DNA of 8,233 nucleotides from Bacteroidales bacterium. GTDB lineage: Bacteria; Bacteroidota; Bacteroidia; Bacteroidales; UBA4181. The translations under genes and the position numbers were made by a program. Shown here one piece after another: positions 1-6,843 of this stretch; within the stretch, counting starts at the first letter, position 1, and every line of letters begins with the position of its first letter. The notes beneath the pieces are model-generated. The model saw nothing but the letters and a program-made list of their open reading frames with translations, was not told where the DNA came from and ran no database searches. Where the stretch lies: positions 1 to 8,233 of the forward strand of contig JAITTD010000256.1 in assembly GCA_031287245.1 (NCBI GenBank). The letters run 5' to 3'.

Positions 1-2
1 AA

Positions 3-143
3 AACGACGAGTTTTATAAGGAATTTGAAAGTACAGTTATAATTAAACTTGATGACAACAAATCTCAAATCCGGCAACTGATTGAAAGTGAAAGGAGTCA
101 AATTAAGCAGATTTTTGAAATTGAATTTGCAAAAAAAATAGCG
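3..143 (+). CDS. Stop-free coding-like segment running in frame into pstB; partial at window edge
   Basis: The frame used by pstB stays open from position 3 to the pstB ATG at 144, about 47 codons with no stop and no ATG. The translation is coding-like, with many charged residues and an amphipathic, helix-like stretch (for example DDNKSQIRQLIESERSQIKQ). I do not recognise it. It does not look like the hydrophobic end of the permeases PstA or PstC that usually precede pstB. There are two readings. One is a real N-terminal extension or fusion on PstB. The other is the 3' end of a separate upstream gene: an A8 run at 131-138 is followed by TAG at 139-141 in the +1 frame, so one extra A in the assembly, or a frameshift, would end that gene two bases before the pstB start. 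The second reading looks more natural for a tight operon, but the sequence does not settle it. Confidence 0.45.
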
Positions 144-890
144 ATGATAGAAACAAAAAACATAGATTTTTATTACGGCGATTTTCATGCTTTGAAAAAT
201 ATCAGTATGGAAATGGATGCCAACACGGTTACGGCGTTGATTGGACCTTCCGGTTGCGGGAAGTCCACTTTTTTGCGCCTCTTCAACCGGATGAACGATT
301 TGATTGACAATACCCGGCTGACAGGCGAATGTTTGATTGACGGACAAAATATATACCATAAATCCGTTCAGGTGGACGAACTGCGTAAAAAAGTCGGTAT
401 GGTGTTCCAAAAGCCCAATCCATTTCCTAAATCCATTTTCGAGAATGTGGCTTTTGGCTTGCGGGTAAACGATATTGGCGACAAAGCATATATTGCAGGG
501 CGGGTAGAAGAATCGTTGAAATCCGCCGCCTTGTGGGACGAGGTGAAAGACAAACTGAAAAAGTCGGCATTTGAACTGTCGGGCGGACAGCAGCAACGGC
601 TTTGCATTGCCCGCGCACTGGCAATCTCGCCCTCCATTCTGCTGATGGACGAGCCGGCTTCGGCGCTCGACCCCATTTCGACATCCAAAATAGAAGAACT
701 CATTTATTCGCTCAAACAGCAATATACGATTGTAATCGTAACGCACAATATGCAGCAGGCAGCCCGCGTAAGCGACAAAACCGGGTTCTTTATGTTGGGC
801 GAATTGATTGAATTTAATGATACAAAGAAAATGTTTTTGAATCCGGAAAAGGAACAGACACAGAATTACTTAACGGGAAGATTCGGGTGA
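144..890 (+). CDS. pstB: Phosphate ABC transporter ATP-binding protein PstB
   Basis: PstB is the cytoplasmic ATPase of the high-affinity phosphate importer PstSCAB; it hydrolyses ATP to drive phosphate through PstC and PstA. At 248 residues it is normal length. The ABC motifs are all present: Walker A GPSGCGKST at 34-42, Q-loop Q89 followed by the PstB-typical KPNPFP, signature LSGGQQQR at 145-152, Walker B ILLMDEP with catalytic E170, D-loop SALD at 173-176, and switch histidine H201. The FLRLFNRMNDL stretch after Walker A is also typical of PstB. The ATG at 144 gives the usual start just before the first beta strand. It follows an A-rich tract with no Shine-Dalgarno sequence, which is normal in Bacteroidota. 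The frame is open upstream, so a longer product cannot be excluded. No phoU follows; the next gene is convergent, so pstB ends the operon here. Confidence 0.96.
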   Translation: MIETKNIDFYYGDFHALKNISMEMDANTVTALIGPSGCGKSTFLRLFNRMNDLIDNTRLTGECLIDGQNIYHKSVQVDELRKKVGMVFQKPNPFPKSIFENVAFGLRVNDIGDKAYIAGRVEESLKSAALWDEVKDKLKKSAFELSGGQQQRLCIARALAISPSILLMDEPASALDPISTSKIEELIYSLKQQYTIVIVTHNMQQAARVSDKTGFFMLGELIEFNDTKKMFLNPEKEQTQNYLTGRFG

Positions 891-963
891 TATTAGTTCA
901 GGACAAAAATAGTGTTTTAATATCTATTGTACAAAATCGACATTTTTCATTTTTTTTTGCAAA

Positions 964-2700
964 TTATTTTTTCCTGAAAAAATATTCCTTTTGTTTTAAT
1001 TTAGCCTCTTTTTGCCTTGCCACGTATATCTTTTCGCCGGTATAAGGGTCGAAACCGCAGTAATACATCACTGAGGAGAGTGTGAGTGGGGTTGGTGTGA
1101 AATCCTGCACCTGTTCCAGTCTGTCCATCCGCATTTTGCGCAATGCGTCGGACAGTTGCCGCATATCGACTTCTTCACACGCGGGGTGGCTTGATATGAA
1201 GTAGGGTATCAGTTGCTGTTGCAGATGAAATGTGCTGTTTGTCCTGTCAAAGGCTTCTTTCAAGCGTAAGAACAACTCGAATGAGGGCTTGCGCATAGCT
1301 TTCAACACTTTTGGCGAGGTGTGTTCCGGCGCTACTTTTAGCCGTCCTGAAATATGATGTTCCACCAATTCCCGAAAATATTCGGCGTGGGTTTTCGATA
1401 AAAAGCCCTTTTCGTCTAAAAACAGGTCATAGCGGATGCCACTGCCGATGAAAACCTTTTTGATGCCCGCCATTGCCCGTATTTTTCGGTACAATGCCAG
1501 TAACGGTGAGTGGTTGCTATCCAAATTCTTGCATATACGCGGATAAATGCAGGAATAGCGGCTACATTTGCTGCAAAGCGCCTGTTCCTTGCCTTTCATG
1601 CCGTACATATTGGCAGATGGACCGCCCAAATCAGACAAATATCCTTTAAAATCGGGCATTTGAACGACTTTTTTCACCTCGCTGACGATGGATTGTTCTG
1701 AACGGCAAGCGATAAATCTGCCCTGATGGGCTGAAATAGTACAAAAACTGCACCCTCCAAAGCATCCACGGTGGATATTGACAGAGAATTTAATCATCTC
1801 GAAAGCTGGAATATGCTTGCTTTTGTAGCGGGGATGCGGCAAGCGCGTGTATGGAAGGTCGAAAGCCATGTCCACATCCGCCTCGTTGAGATAATATTCG
1901 GGGGGATTTGCCACTGTACACTGTCCTCCCACAGGCTCAATACAGCCGCGAGCCTGCAACTTTCCGGATTCTGTTTCTATCCGGCAGAAATTTTCAGCAA
2001 ATTTGCGTTTGTCCTGCATGCAGGATTCATACGAGTGAAGTGTGAGGTAGTGTTCGCTGTCTTTCGGCAAATGATCCGACAGATATGCAATTTGCGGCAA
2101 ATCGTGCAGTTTCTGCAATGTCGCACCCGCCTGCAAGCCTTGTGCAATCTTGCGGATTATGTGTTCGCCCATGCCATAGACCAGCAAATCCGCCTTGCTT
2201 CCTGTCAAAATACTCGGTAATAACTTGTCCTGCCAGTAATCGTAGTGGGTAAACCTCCGCAAAGACGCTTCGATACCGCCAATCACGACAGGAACGTCAG
2301 GATAAAGCCGTTTCAGTATCTGCGAATAAACCGACACCGCATAATCGGGGCGAAATCCGGACATATTGCCTGCGGTGTAGGCATCGTCGCTGCGCAGGCG
2401 CTTGTTGGCAGTGTAATGATTCACCATACTGTCCATGCAACCGCCGGAAATGCCAAAAAAAAGGCGGGGAACGCCCAATTTCCTGAAATCGCGAAGGTCG
2501 TCGCGCCAGTTGGGTTGGGGCACAATAGCTACGCGCAGTCCGTCAGCCTCCAGCGTCCGTCCTATGACGGCTGCGCCAAAGGCAGGATGGTCAACATAAG
2601 CGTCGCCTGAAAACAGAATGACGTCTAATTCCGTCCATCCGCGTGCTTCCGCTTCATGCTTTGAGGTTGGTAGCCAGTCGCTCAGTTTTCGGGCGCTCAC
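964..2700 (-). CDS. ygiQ: YgiQ family radical SAM protein
   Basis: This is a predicted radical S-adenosylmethionine enzyme of the YgiQ (UPF0313) family; the substrate is not established. The N-terminal YgiQ domain (about 1-290) contains the recognisable SGDAYVDHP and GGIEASLRR stretches. The core has the iron-sulfur motif CFGGCSFC with C313, C317 and C320. A second cysteine group (C376, C379, C384, C390) could hold another metal centre or stabilise the fold; that is inference. The C-terminus has the family stretch VQDFTPTPLTLSSVMYYCG (532-550) but ends soon after, so at 578 residues the protein lacks most of the tail found in the roughly 740-residue E. coli protein. The start is GTG at 2700: the hisS stop lies in frame just upstream, so no earlier start is possible, and GTG gives the usual N-terminus ending in DWLPT. 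It begins 6 bases after hisS ends and is probably cotranscribed with it. Confidence 0.93.
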   Translation of the reverse strand: MSARKLSDWLPTSKHEAEARGWTELDVILFSGDAYVDHPAFGAAVIGRTLEADGLRVAIVPQPNWRDDLRDFRKLGVPRLFFGISGGCMDSMVNHYTANKRLRSDDAYTAGNMSGFRPDYAVSVYSQILKRLYPDVPVVIGGIEASLRRFTHYDYWQDKLLPSILTGSKADLLVYGMGEHIIRKIAQGLQAGATLQKLHDLPQIAYLSDHLPKDSEHYLTLHSYESCMQDKRKFAENFCRIETESGKLQARGCIEPVGGQCTVANPPEYYLNEADVDMAFDLPYTRLPHPRYKSKHIPAFEMIKFSVNIHRGCFGGCSFCTISAHQGRFIACRSEQSIVSEVKKVVQMPDFKGYLSDLGGPSANMYGMKGKEQALCSKCSRYSCIYPRICKNLDSNHSPLLALYRKIRAMAGIKKVFIGSGIRYDLFLDEKGFLSKTHAEYFRELVEHHISGRLKVAPEHTSPKVLKAMRKPSFELFLRLKEAFDRTNSTFHLQQQLIPYFISSHPACEEVDMRQLSDALRKMRMDRLEQVQDFTPTPLTLSSVMYYCGFDPYTGEKIYVARQKEAKLKQKEYFFRKK

Positions 2701-2706
2701 AAGGGG

Positions 2707-4065
2707 TTATTTAACGATTTGCAAGAGTTCTTCCGGCGACACGTTTCGCTGTTCGCCGGTGAGCATATTTTTCAGGCTGATGACGTTGTCCGCTATTTCC
2801 GCTTCTCCTGTCATTGCTACAAAAGGTATGGATTTGCTGTCGGCATAAGCCATCTGTTTCTTCATTTTGGCTGATTCCGGATATATCTCTGCATTGATTC
2901 CGGCGTTGCGAAGCCTTTTCAACTGTCCAAGCGCATATAATTCCTCTTTTTTCCCGAAATTGACAAACATCAGCCGTGTCGTTTGTACTGAATTTTCGGG
3001 AAAAGCGTTCAGTTGAGTCAGTACATCGCAGATGCGGTCGGCGCCGAAAGAGATGCCTACTCCCGAGATGTCCGGCAAACCGAATATTCCTGTCAGATTG
3101 TCGTAGCGTCCGCCACCGCAGATGCTGCCCATTTCCGCATCCAATGCTTTCACTTCGAGAATGGCGCCGGTGTAGTAATTCAGTCCGCGGGCAAGCGTTA
3201 AGTCAAGTGCAATGGGCGTTTCAATATTCAGCGCTTCGACATAATCCAATATGGTGCCCACTTCGCTGATACCGGTCTTTCCTGTTTCGCTGCCGACAAG
3301 CAATTCCGTCAGTTGCGCCAACTTTTCGCGGTTGCTGCCGCTCAGTTGCAGAACAGGTTGCAGCGCATCCACTGCCTCGCGGCTCAAACCTTTCTCTATC
3401 AGTTCCTCGTTGACCTTTTCCTGACCAATTTTTTCCAGTTTGTCAATGGCAACCGTGATGTCCGTTATTTTATCCGGTTGCCCGATTAATTCTGCGATGC
3501 CGGTCAAAATCTTGCGGTTGTTGAGTTTCACTGACACGCGAATTTTCAGCGCCCGAAACACCTCGTCAATGAGTTGCAGCAGTTCCACCTCATTGAGCAG
3601 GGAATTGCTGCCCGCCACGTCTGCATCGCACTGGTAAAACTCGCGGTAACGTCCTTTTTGCGGACGGTCGGCACGCCAGACTGTCTGAATCTGGTAGCGT
3701 TTAAACGGAAAACTAATCTCATTCCGGTGCTGCACCAAGAAACGGGCGAAAGGTACAGTCAGGTCATACCGCAATCCCTTCCCGCACATCTGCACCGACA
3801 GTTTGTTCAGGTTTTTGGCAGAGAAATCGCCGACATTCACATCGGACAGAAAATCGCCCGAATTGAGAATACGGAACAGAAGTTTGTCGCCTTCCTCGCC
3901 GTATTTGCCCAGCAAAGTGGACAGATTTTCTATTGCAGGGGTTTCTATCGGTTGAAATCCAAAACGTTGGAAAACCGATTGAATGGTATCGAAAATATAA
4001 TTTCGCCGTACCATTTCGGCAGGGATAAAATCACGTGTCCCCTTAGGGATGGATGGTTTTTGCAT
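2707..4065 (-). CDS. hisS: Histidine--tRNA ligase (HisRS)
   Basis: This cytoplasmic class II aminoacyl-tRNA synthetase joins histidine to tRNA(His) with ATP. It has 452 residues, within the family range. Motif 1 begins with PKGTRDF at 7-13. Motif 2 spans about 121-150 and contains the ATP-contacting R131 (VWRADRPQKGRYREF). The histidine-binding HisA stretch is LARGLNYYTG (291-300), where many bacteria have RGLDYYTG; I believe the Asn form is usual in Bacteroidales. HisB GGGRYDNL is at 317-324, and motif 3 VGISFGADR, with its terminal arginine, is at 336-344. The anticodon-binding domain covers about 360-452. The ATG at 4065 lies directly before the conserved PKGTRDF region and downstream of an excellent promoter (4091-4121). 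ygiQ follows 6 bases after the stop, so hisS is the first gene of a two-gene operon. I see no T-box or other leader regulation; the expected leader is only about 20 bases. Confidence 0.97.
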   Translation of the reverse strand: MQKPSIPKGTRDFIPAEMVRRNYIFDTIQSVFQRFGFQPIETPAIENLSTLLGKYGEEGDKLLFRILNSGDFLSDVNVGDFSAKNLNKLSVQMCGKGLRYDLTVPFARFLVQHRNEISFPFKRYQIQTVWRADRPQKGRYREFYQCDADVAGSNSLLNEVELLQLIDEVFRALKIRVSVKLNNRKILTGIAELIGQPDKITDITVAIDKLEKIGQEKVNEELIEKGLSREAVDALQPVLQLSGSNREKLAQLTELLVGSETGKTGISEVGTILDYVEALNIETPIALDLTLARGLNYYTGAILEVKALDAEMGSICGGGRYDNLTGIFGLPDISGVGISFGADRICDVLTQLNAFPENSVQTTRLMFVNFGKKEELYALGQLKRLRNAGINAEIYPESAKMKKQMAYADSKSIPFVAMTGEAEIADNVISLKNMLTGEQRNVSPEELLQIVK

Positions 4066-4090
4066 TTTTAAAGAGGTTCAATATATTTTG

Positions 4091-4121
4091 CAAAGTTAAA
4101 TGAAAATCCTCAGATTTCAAA
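4091..4121 (-). promoter_or_regulatory. Bacteroidota-type promoter for hisS-ygiQ
   Basis: On the minus strand, TTTG at 4121-4118 is followed after exactly 19 bases by TAACTTTG at 4098-4091. This matches the Bacteroidetes housekeeping consensus, TTTG near -33 and TAnnTTTG near -7. Transcription should start near 4086, leaving a leader of about 20 bases before the hisS ATG at 4065. Position, orientation and spacing all agree, so this is likely the main promoter of hisS and ygiQ. Confidence 0.8.
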
Positions 4122-4152
4122 GTGCAAGCAATAAAATCCAGACCGGTACGGA

Positions 4153-4242
4153 TTATTTTTCGATTTCAAAAACATGTTTCCCGAACCCACAAATGAAGCC
4201 TGAAACCATGTTCTGCACGGTTTTTTCCGGCGTTGTTTCCAT
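4153..4242 (-). other. Tiny open frame (29 codons) in the hisS/rseP intergenic region; status uncertain
   Basis: A minus-strand ATG at 4242 opens a frame of 29 residues ending at TAA 4153-4155. The peptide begins METTPEKTVQNMV, contains GFICGFGKHVFEIEK and reads like real protein, but it has no domain I recognise and no promoter I can see. It lies upstream of the hisS promoter and overlaps the inverted repeat at 4171-4212. It could be a short peptide gene, a relic, or a dispersed noncoding repeat that happens to be open. Confidence 0.25.
4171..4212. repeat. Imperfect inverted repeat between hisS and rseP
   Basis: AACATGTTTC at 4171-4180 pairs with GAAACCATGTT at 4202-4212: ten base pairs with one extra C, enclosing a 21-base loop. 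It sits between two divergent promoters and outside both. There is no T tract directly after either arm, so a terminator is not a good explanation. It could be a protein-binding site, part of a structured RNA, or part of a dispersed repeat. The function is unknown. Confidence 0.45.
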
Positions 4243-4284
4243 TCCATGTTTTTCCTCTGTAAAAAACTTTTTCCATTGTACGTG

Positions 4285-4315
4285 CTTGGAAATCTGAAAA
4301 TTTTCATTACTTTTG
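4285..4315 (+). promoter_or_regulatory. Bacteroidota-type promoter for rseP
   Basis: CTTG at 4285-4288 is followed after 19 bases by TACTTTTG at 4308-4315, an exact match to TAnnTTTG with three of four bases of the -33 TTTG. Transcription should start near 4320, giving a leader of about 25 bases before the rseP ATG at 4345. The 19-base spacing equals that of the divergent hisS promoter. Confidence 0.75.
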
Positions 4316-4344
4316 CGCCCGCAATTAAGTCATAAATTTTTTCA

Positions 4345-5658
4345 ATGGAAATTCTTATTAAAGTATCGCAGTTTGTTCTCAGTCTGTCATTATTGATTGT
4401 GGCACACGAAGCAGGGCATTTTTTGTTTGCCAAATTATTTCATACCCGTGTCGAAAAATTTTATCTGTTTTTCGACCCTTGGTTCTCTCTGTTCAAGAAG
4501 AAGAAAGGCGAAACGGAGTACGGCATAGGGTGGATTCCCTTAGGCGGTTATGTCAAAATATCCGGCATGATTGACGAGTCAATGGACGTTGAGCAAATGA
4601 AACAGCCGCCGCAACCCTGGGAATTTCGCTCAAAACCCACATGGCAACGGCTGCTCATTATGACAGCAGGCGTTATCGTGAATTTTATCTCCGCTCTGAT
4701 TATCTATTCGATGATTATGTTTGTGTGGGGCACGGACTACATTGCGATGCAGGATGCCGAATATGGGTACCAGTTTTGCGAAACAGCAAAGCAGCACGGA
4801 TTTCAAGACGGCGATAAAATCATATCGGTGGATGGCACGACGTATGAGCAGTATGCCGATGCTTTCAATGCAATTATCATCAATAATGCCCAGTCTGTCA
4901 AGATAGAACGCGCCGGCGCACAGTTGGACATTGCTCTTCCGGCTGATTTTGCGCAGCAATGCGTCAATGGACGGCAGTCGTTTGCCGCTCTCAATTTTCC
5001 GGCGGTGGTGAATGATACCAAATCAGGCTCACCGGCTGCCAACGCAAGTATGCAGGAAGGCGACCGCATAGCAGCAGTAGGCGATGTGGCTACTCCGTAC
5101 CTCGATATGTTTATCCGTGAGGTGAAACGCAACACCGGGCGGGCTGTGCAACTGACCATCGTGCGCAATGGGACGGAACAAATTGTCCCTTTGACCGTTT
5201 CGCCGGACAGCACCATCGGCGTATTTTTGCAACCGCCAACCAAAATACTGAAATCCACCCATATTGGCTATTCGTTTTTGAAATCATTTCCCGTTGGAAT
5301 TGAGTACGGCGTGGATAAATTAGTGTCTTACGTGAAAAGTATGAAATTCCTTTTCCACAAGGGCGGCGCGAAACAATTGGGCGGGTTTATTACCATCGCC
5401 AATATTTTTCCCTCGGTGTGGGATTGGCACGCATTTTGGGATATGACCGCTTTTCTGTCTATCATCCTTGCCTTCATGAACATTTTGCCCATTCCGGCGC
5501 TCGACGGCGGACACGTACTGTTCCTGCTTGTCGAAATCATCACCGGACGCAAGCCCAGCGACAAGTTTTTGGAAAAAGCGCAGGTTGTAGGAATGGTGCT
5601 ACTTATCGGGCTGCTGCTGTTGGCAAACGGCAATGATATTATTCGACTGTTTAAGTGA
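4345..5658 (+). CDS. rseP: Site-2 zinc metalloprotease RseP (S2P/M50 family)
   Basis: RseP is an inner-membrane protease that cuts within membrane segments. In E. coli it completes cleavage of the anti-sigma factor RseA and clears signal peptides; the Bacteroidota substrates are not evident here. The first membrane segment carries the zinc and catalytic motif HEAGH (21-25), with Ala where HELGH is commoner. GIGWIPLGGYVKI at 60-72 is the conserved membrane-associated loop. A second membrane segment covers about 102-128. Two PDZ-like periplasmic domains follow (about 135-200 and 215-295), the second with SGSPAANASMQEGDRI. The C-terminal membrane segments hold NILPIPALDGGH (379-390), with third zinc ligand D387, and end with a hydrophobic stretch at about 413-427. 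The length of 437 is normal. In many Bacteroidales rseP directly follows dxr; here it has its own promoter and is divergent from hisS. Confidence 0.96.
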   Translation: MEILIKVSQFVLSLSLLIVAHEAGHFLFAKLFHTRVEKFYLFFDPWFSLFKKKKGETEYGIGWIPLGGYVKISGMIDESMDVEQMKQPPQPWEFRSKPTWQRLLIMTAGVIVNFISALIIYSMIMFVWGTDYIAMQDAEYGYQFCETAKQHGFQDGDKIISVDGTTYEQYADAFNAIIINNAQSVKIERAGAQLDIALPADFAQQCVNGRQSFAALNFPAVVNDTKSGSPAANASMQEGDRIAAVGDVATPYLDMFIREVKRNTGRAVQLTIVRNGTEQIVPLTVSPDSTIGVFLQPPTKILKSTHIGYSFLKSFPVGIEYGVDKLVSYVKSMKFLFHKGGAKQLGGFITIANIFPSVWDWHAFWDMTAFLSIILAFMNILPIPALDGGHVLFLLVEIITGRKPSDKFLEKAQVVGMVLLIGLLLLANGNDIIRLFK

Positions 5659-5662
5659 AATT

Positions 5663-5688
5663 GAACAAGGGTAACCAATTCATTGTTC
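5663..5688. terminator. Possible weak bidirectional terminator between rseP and the propeller gene
   Basis: GAACAA (5663-5668) and TTGTTC (5683-5688) form a perfect 6-bp inverted repeat around a 14-base loop, in the 21-base gap between convergent genes and overlapping the stop codon of the minus-strand gene. Only short T and A runs flank it, so as an intrinsic terminator it is weak. Its position is its main support. Confidence 0.3.
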
Positions 5689-6819
5689 TTTGAGATTGAA
5701 AATCAAAAGTACGGGATTGTCATTTTCTTGAGTTTCATTTATCGCTTTGGCATATTTTGCAGAAGGTTGATATTTGTTTCTCCATTCTATGACGGTGGGT
5801 GCATCAACAGGAAATATAATACTCGAATCGGCAAAATAGTTAAAATCTTCTGCCGGAATGATTAAAGAATCAAAGTAAATATCATCTTTTACAGTAGCGA
5901 AAGTTTGTGTTATCCTGTTGTGTATGTATGCAATTGTTAGTTTTTGCACCTTTTGGTAAATACTGCCAAACAGTATCATTTTGTCGTTTTCCGCAAATTT
6001 GTCAATACCATAAGCGTATGAAGTCTTGTGTACTGCCTGAAAAAAGTTGAAAACATCAGCATAATTGCCATCAAAAAATGATGATGGGATATTTTTCCCT
6101 TGATAATCAATATAATATTTCCGTTCTATTTTCTTGTTTATCAATGTATAAACAGTATCATTAAATACTTCAAAGAAACGGACAGTATTTTTGTATTTGA
6201 AAAAATTGGACGGACCAGAAATGTGGAGATACTTTGCCTGAACGCTGTTCACGGGTAAAAAATGATCCACGGTTTGACCGTCTTTTGTCAGATGCAATTT
6301 GAACTCGTCTTCCGACTCATTACCACAATAGATCATATAACTGCTGTCAACAGGCGAAGAAATTTTCATTGCCCAATAATCCAATCCTTTTTCAGATATA
6401 CACATTCCTGATGAATTGTATTTCAACAGTTTACGCATACTCCTGTTTAAAATGACAATGTCTTCTCCAACGATAGTGAAATCGGTAATCTTTTGATATT
6501 CACCCGGTCCTCTTCCAACATGATTAAATCCTGATATAAAGTCTCCTGTTTCAGAAAATACGAACATAGATAGTCCATCCGAAATAAATATTTTGTGATT
6601 CGTTAATTGTATTTTTTGTATTTCACCAATGAGATAATCTTTATCTGTCGAAAGTTTCACCATGCGGAAATCATCAAAATAATCGGATAATCTCATTTCC
6701 TCATTCGAGGTAATATCAACAGAGAGCGTTGCCATGTCTGTGATAGATGCACTTTTTTTTGTATTGCAACCATTCGTAAAGAGCAGAAAAAAAGATAAAA
6801 TTAATAAGGAATTTTTCAT
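5680..6819 (-). CDS. 6-bladed beta-propeller lipoprotein (DUF5128-like)
   Basis: The 379-residue protein starts with a lipoprotein signal peptide, MKNSLLILSFFLLFTNGC, with lipidated Cys18. The following residues (NTKKS) are not acidic, so the outer-surface export signal described for Bacteroides is not evident; a periplasm-facing position is inferred. The body consists of beta-rich repeats. GRGPGEY (102-108) and the segment NDTVYTL...KYYIDYQGKNIP (about 220-244) are hallmarks of the Bacteroidales 6-bladed propeller family PF17170/DUF5128. The biochemical function of this family is unknown; no catalytic residues can be pointed to. It is the second gene of a pair, starting 24 bases after the stop of the upstream propeller gene, and probably shares its promoter. 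Its base composition is much more A+T-rich than rseP or hisS (for example 16 G+C in the 60 bases from 6121), suggesting different ancestry. Confidence 0.82.
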   Translation of the reverse strand: MKNSLLILSFFLLFTNGCNTKKSASITDMATLSVDITSNEEMRLSDYFDDFRMVKLSTDKDYLIGEIQKIQLTNHKIFISDGLSMFVFSETGDFISGFNHVGRGPGEYQKITDFTIVGEDIVILNRSMRKLLKYNSSGMCISEKGLDYWAMKISSPVDSSYMIYCGNESEDEFKLHLTKDGQTVDHFLPVNSVQAKYLHISGPSNFFKYKNTVRFFEVFNDTVYTLINKKIERKYYIDYQGKNIPSSFFDGNYADVFNFFQAVHKTSYAYGIDKFAENDKMILFGSIYQKVQKLTIAYIHNRITQTFATVKDDIYFDSLIIPAEDFNYFADSSIIFPVDAPTVIEWRNKYQPSAKYAKAINETQENDNPVLLIFNLKEQ

Positions 6820-6843
6820 ATTAATAACTATTTATAATCAACC

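Noticed and set aside
291..300. HisRS residues 291-300 (window 3166-3195): LARGLNYYTG with Asn instead of Asp as a possible defect
   Set aside because: All other class II and HisRS motifs are intact and, as far as I recall, the Asn form is normal in Bacteroidales HisRS. The start and end given are residue numbers.
908..928. Terminator candidate between pstB and ygiQ (AATAG/CTATT)
   Set aside because: The stem is only five mostly A-T pairs with an 11-base loop; such matches are expected by chance in A+T-rich sequence.
1771..2220. Plus-strand frame of 149 codons inside ygiQ
   Set aside because: It is antisense to a well-conserved radical SAM gene and is explained as a shadow frame.
4110..4433. 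Minus-strand frame of 107 codons across the rseP start
   Set aside because: It runs antisense through the rseP promoter and conserved N-terminus, including the HEAGH region, and its translation is not protein-like.
4803..5258. Minus-strand frame of 151 codons inside rseP
   Set aside because: It is antisense to the PDZ region of rseP and has no recognisable features.
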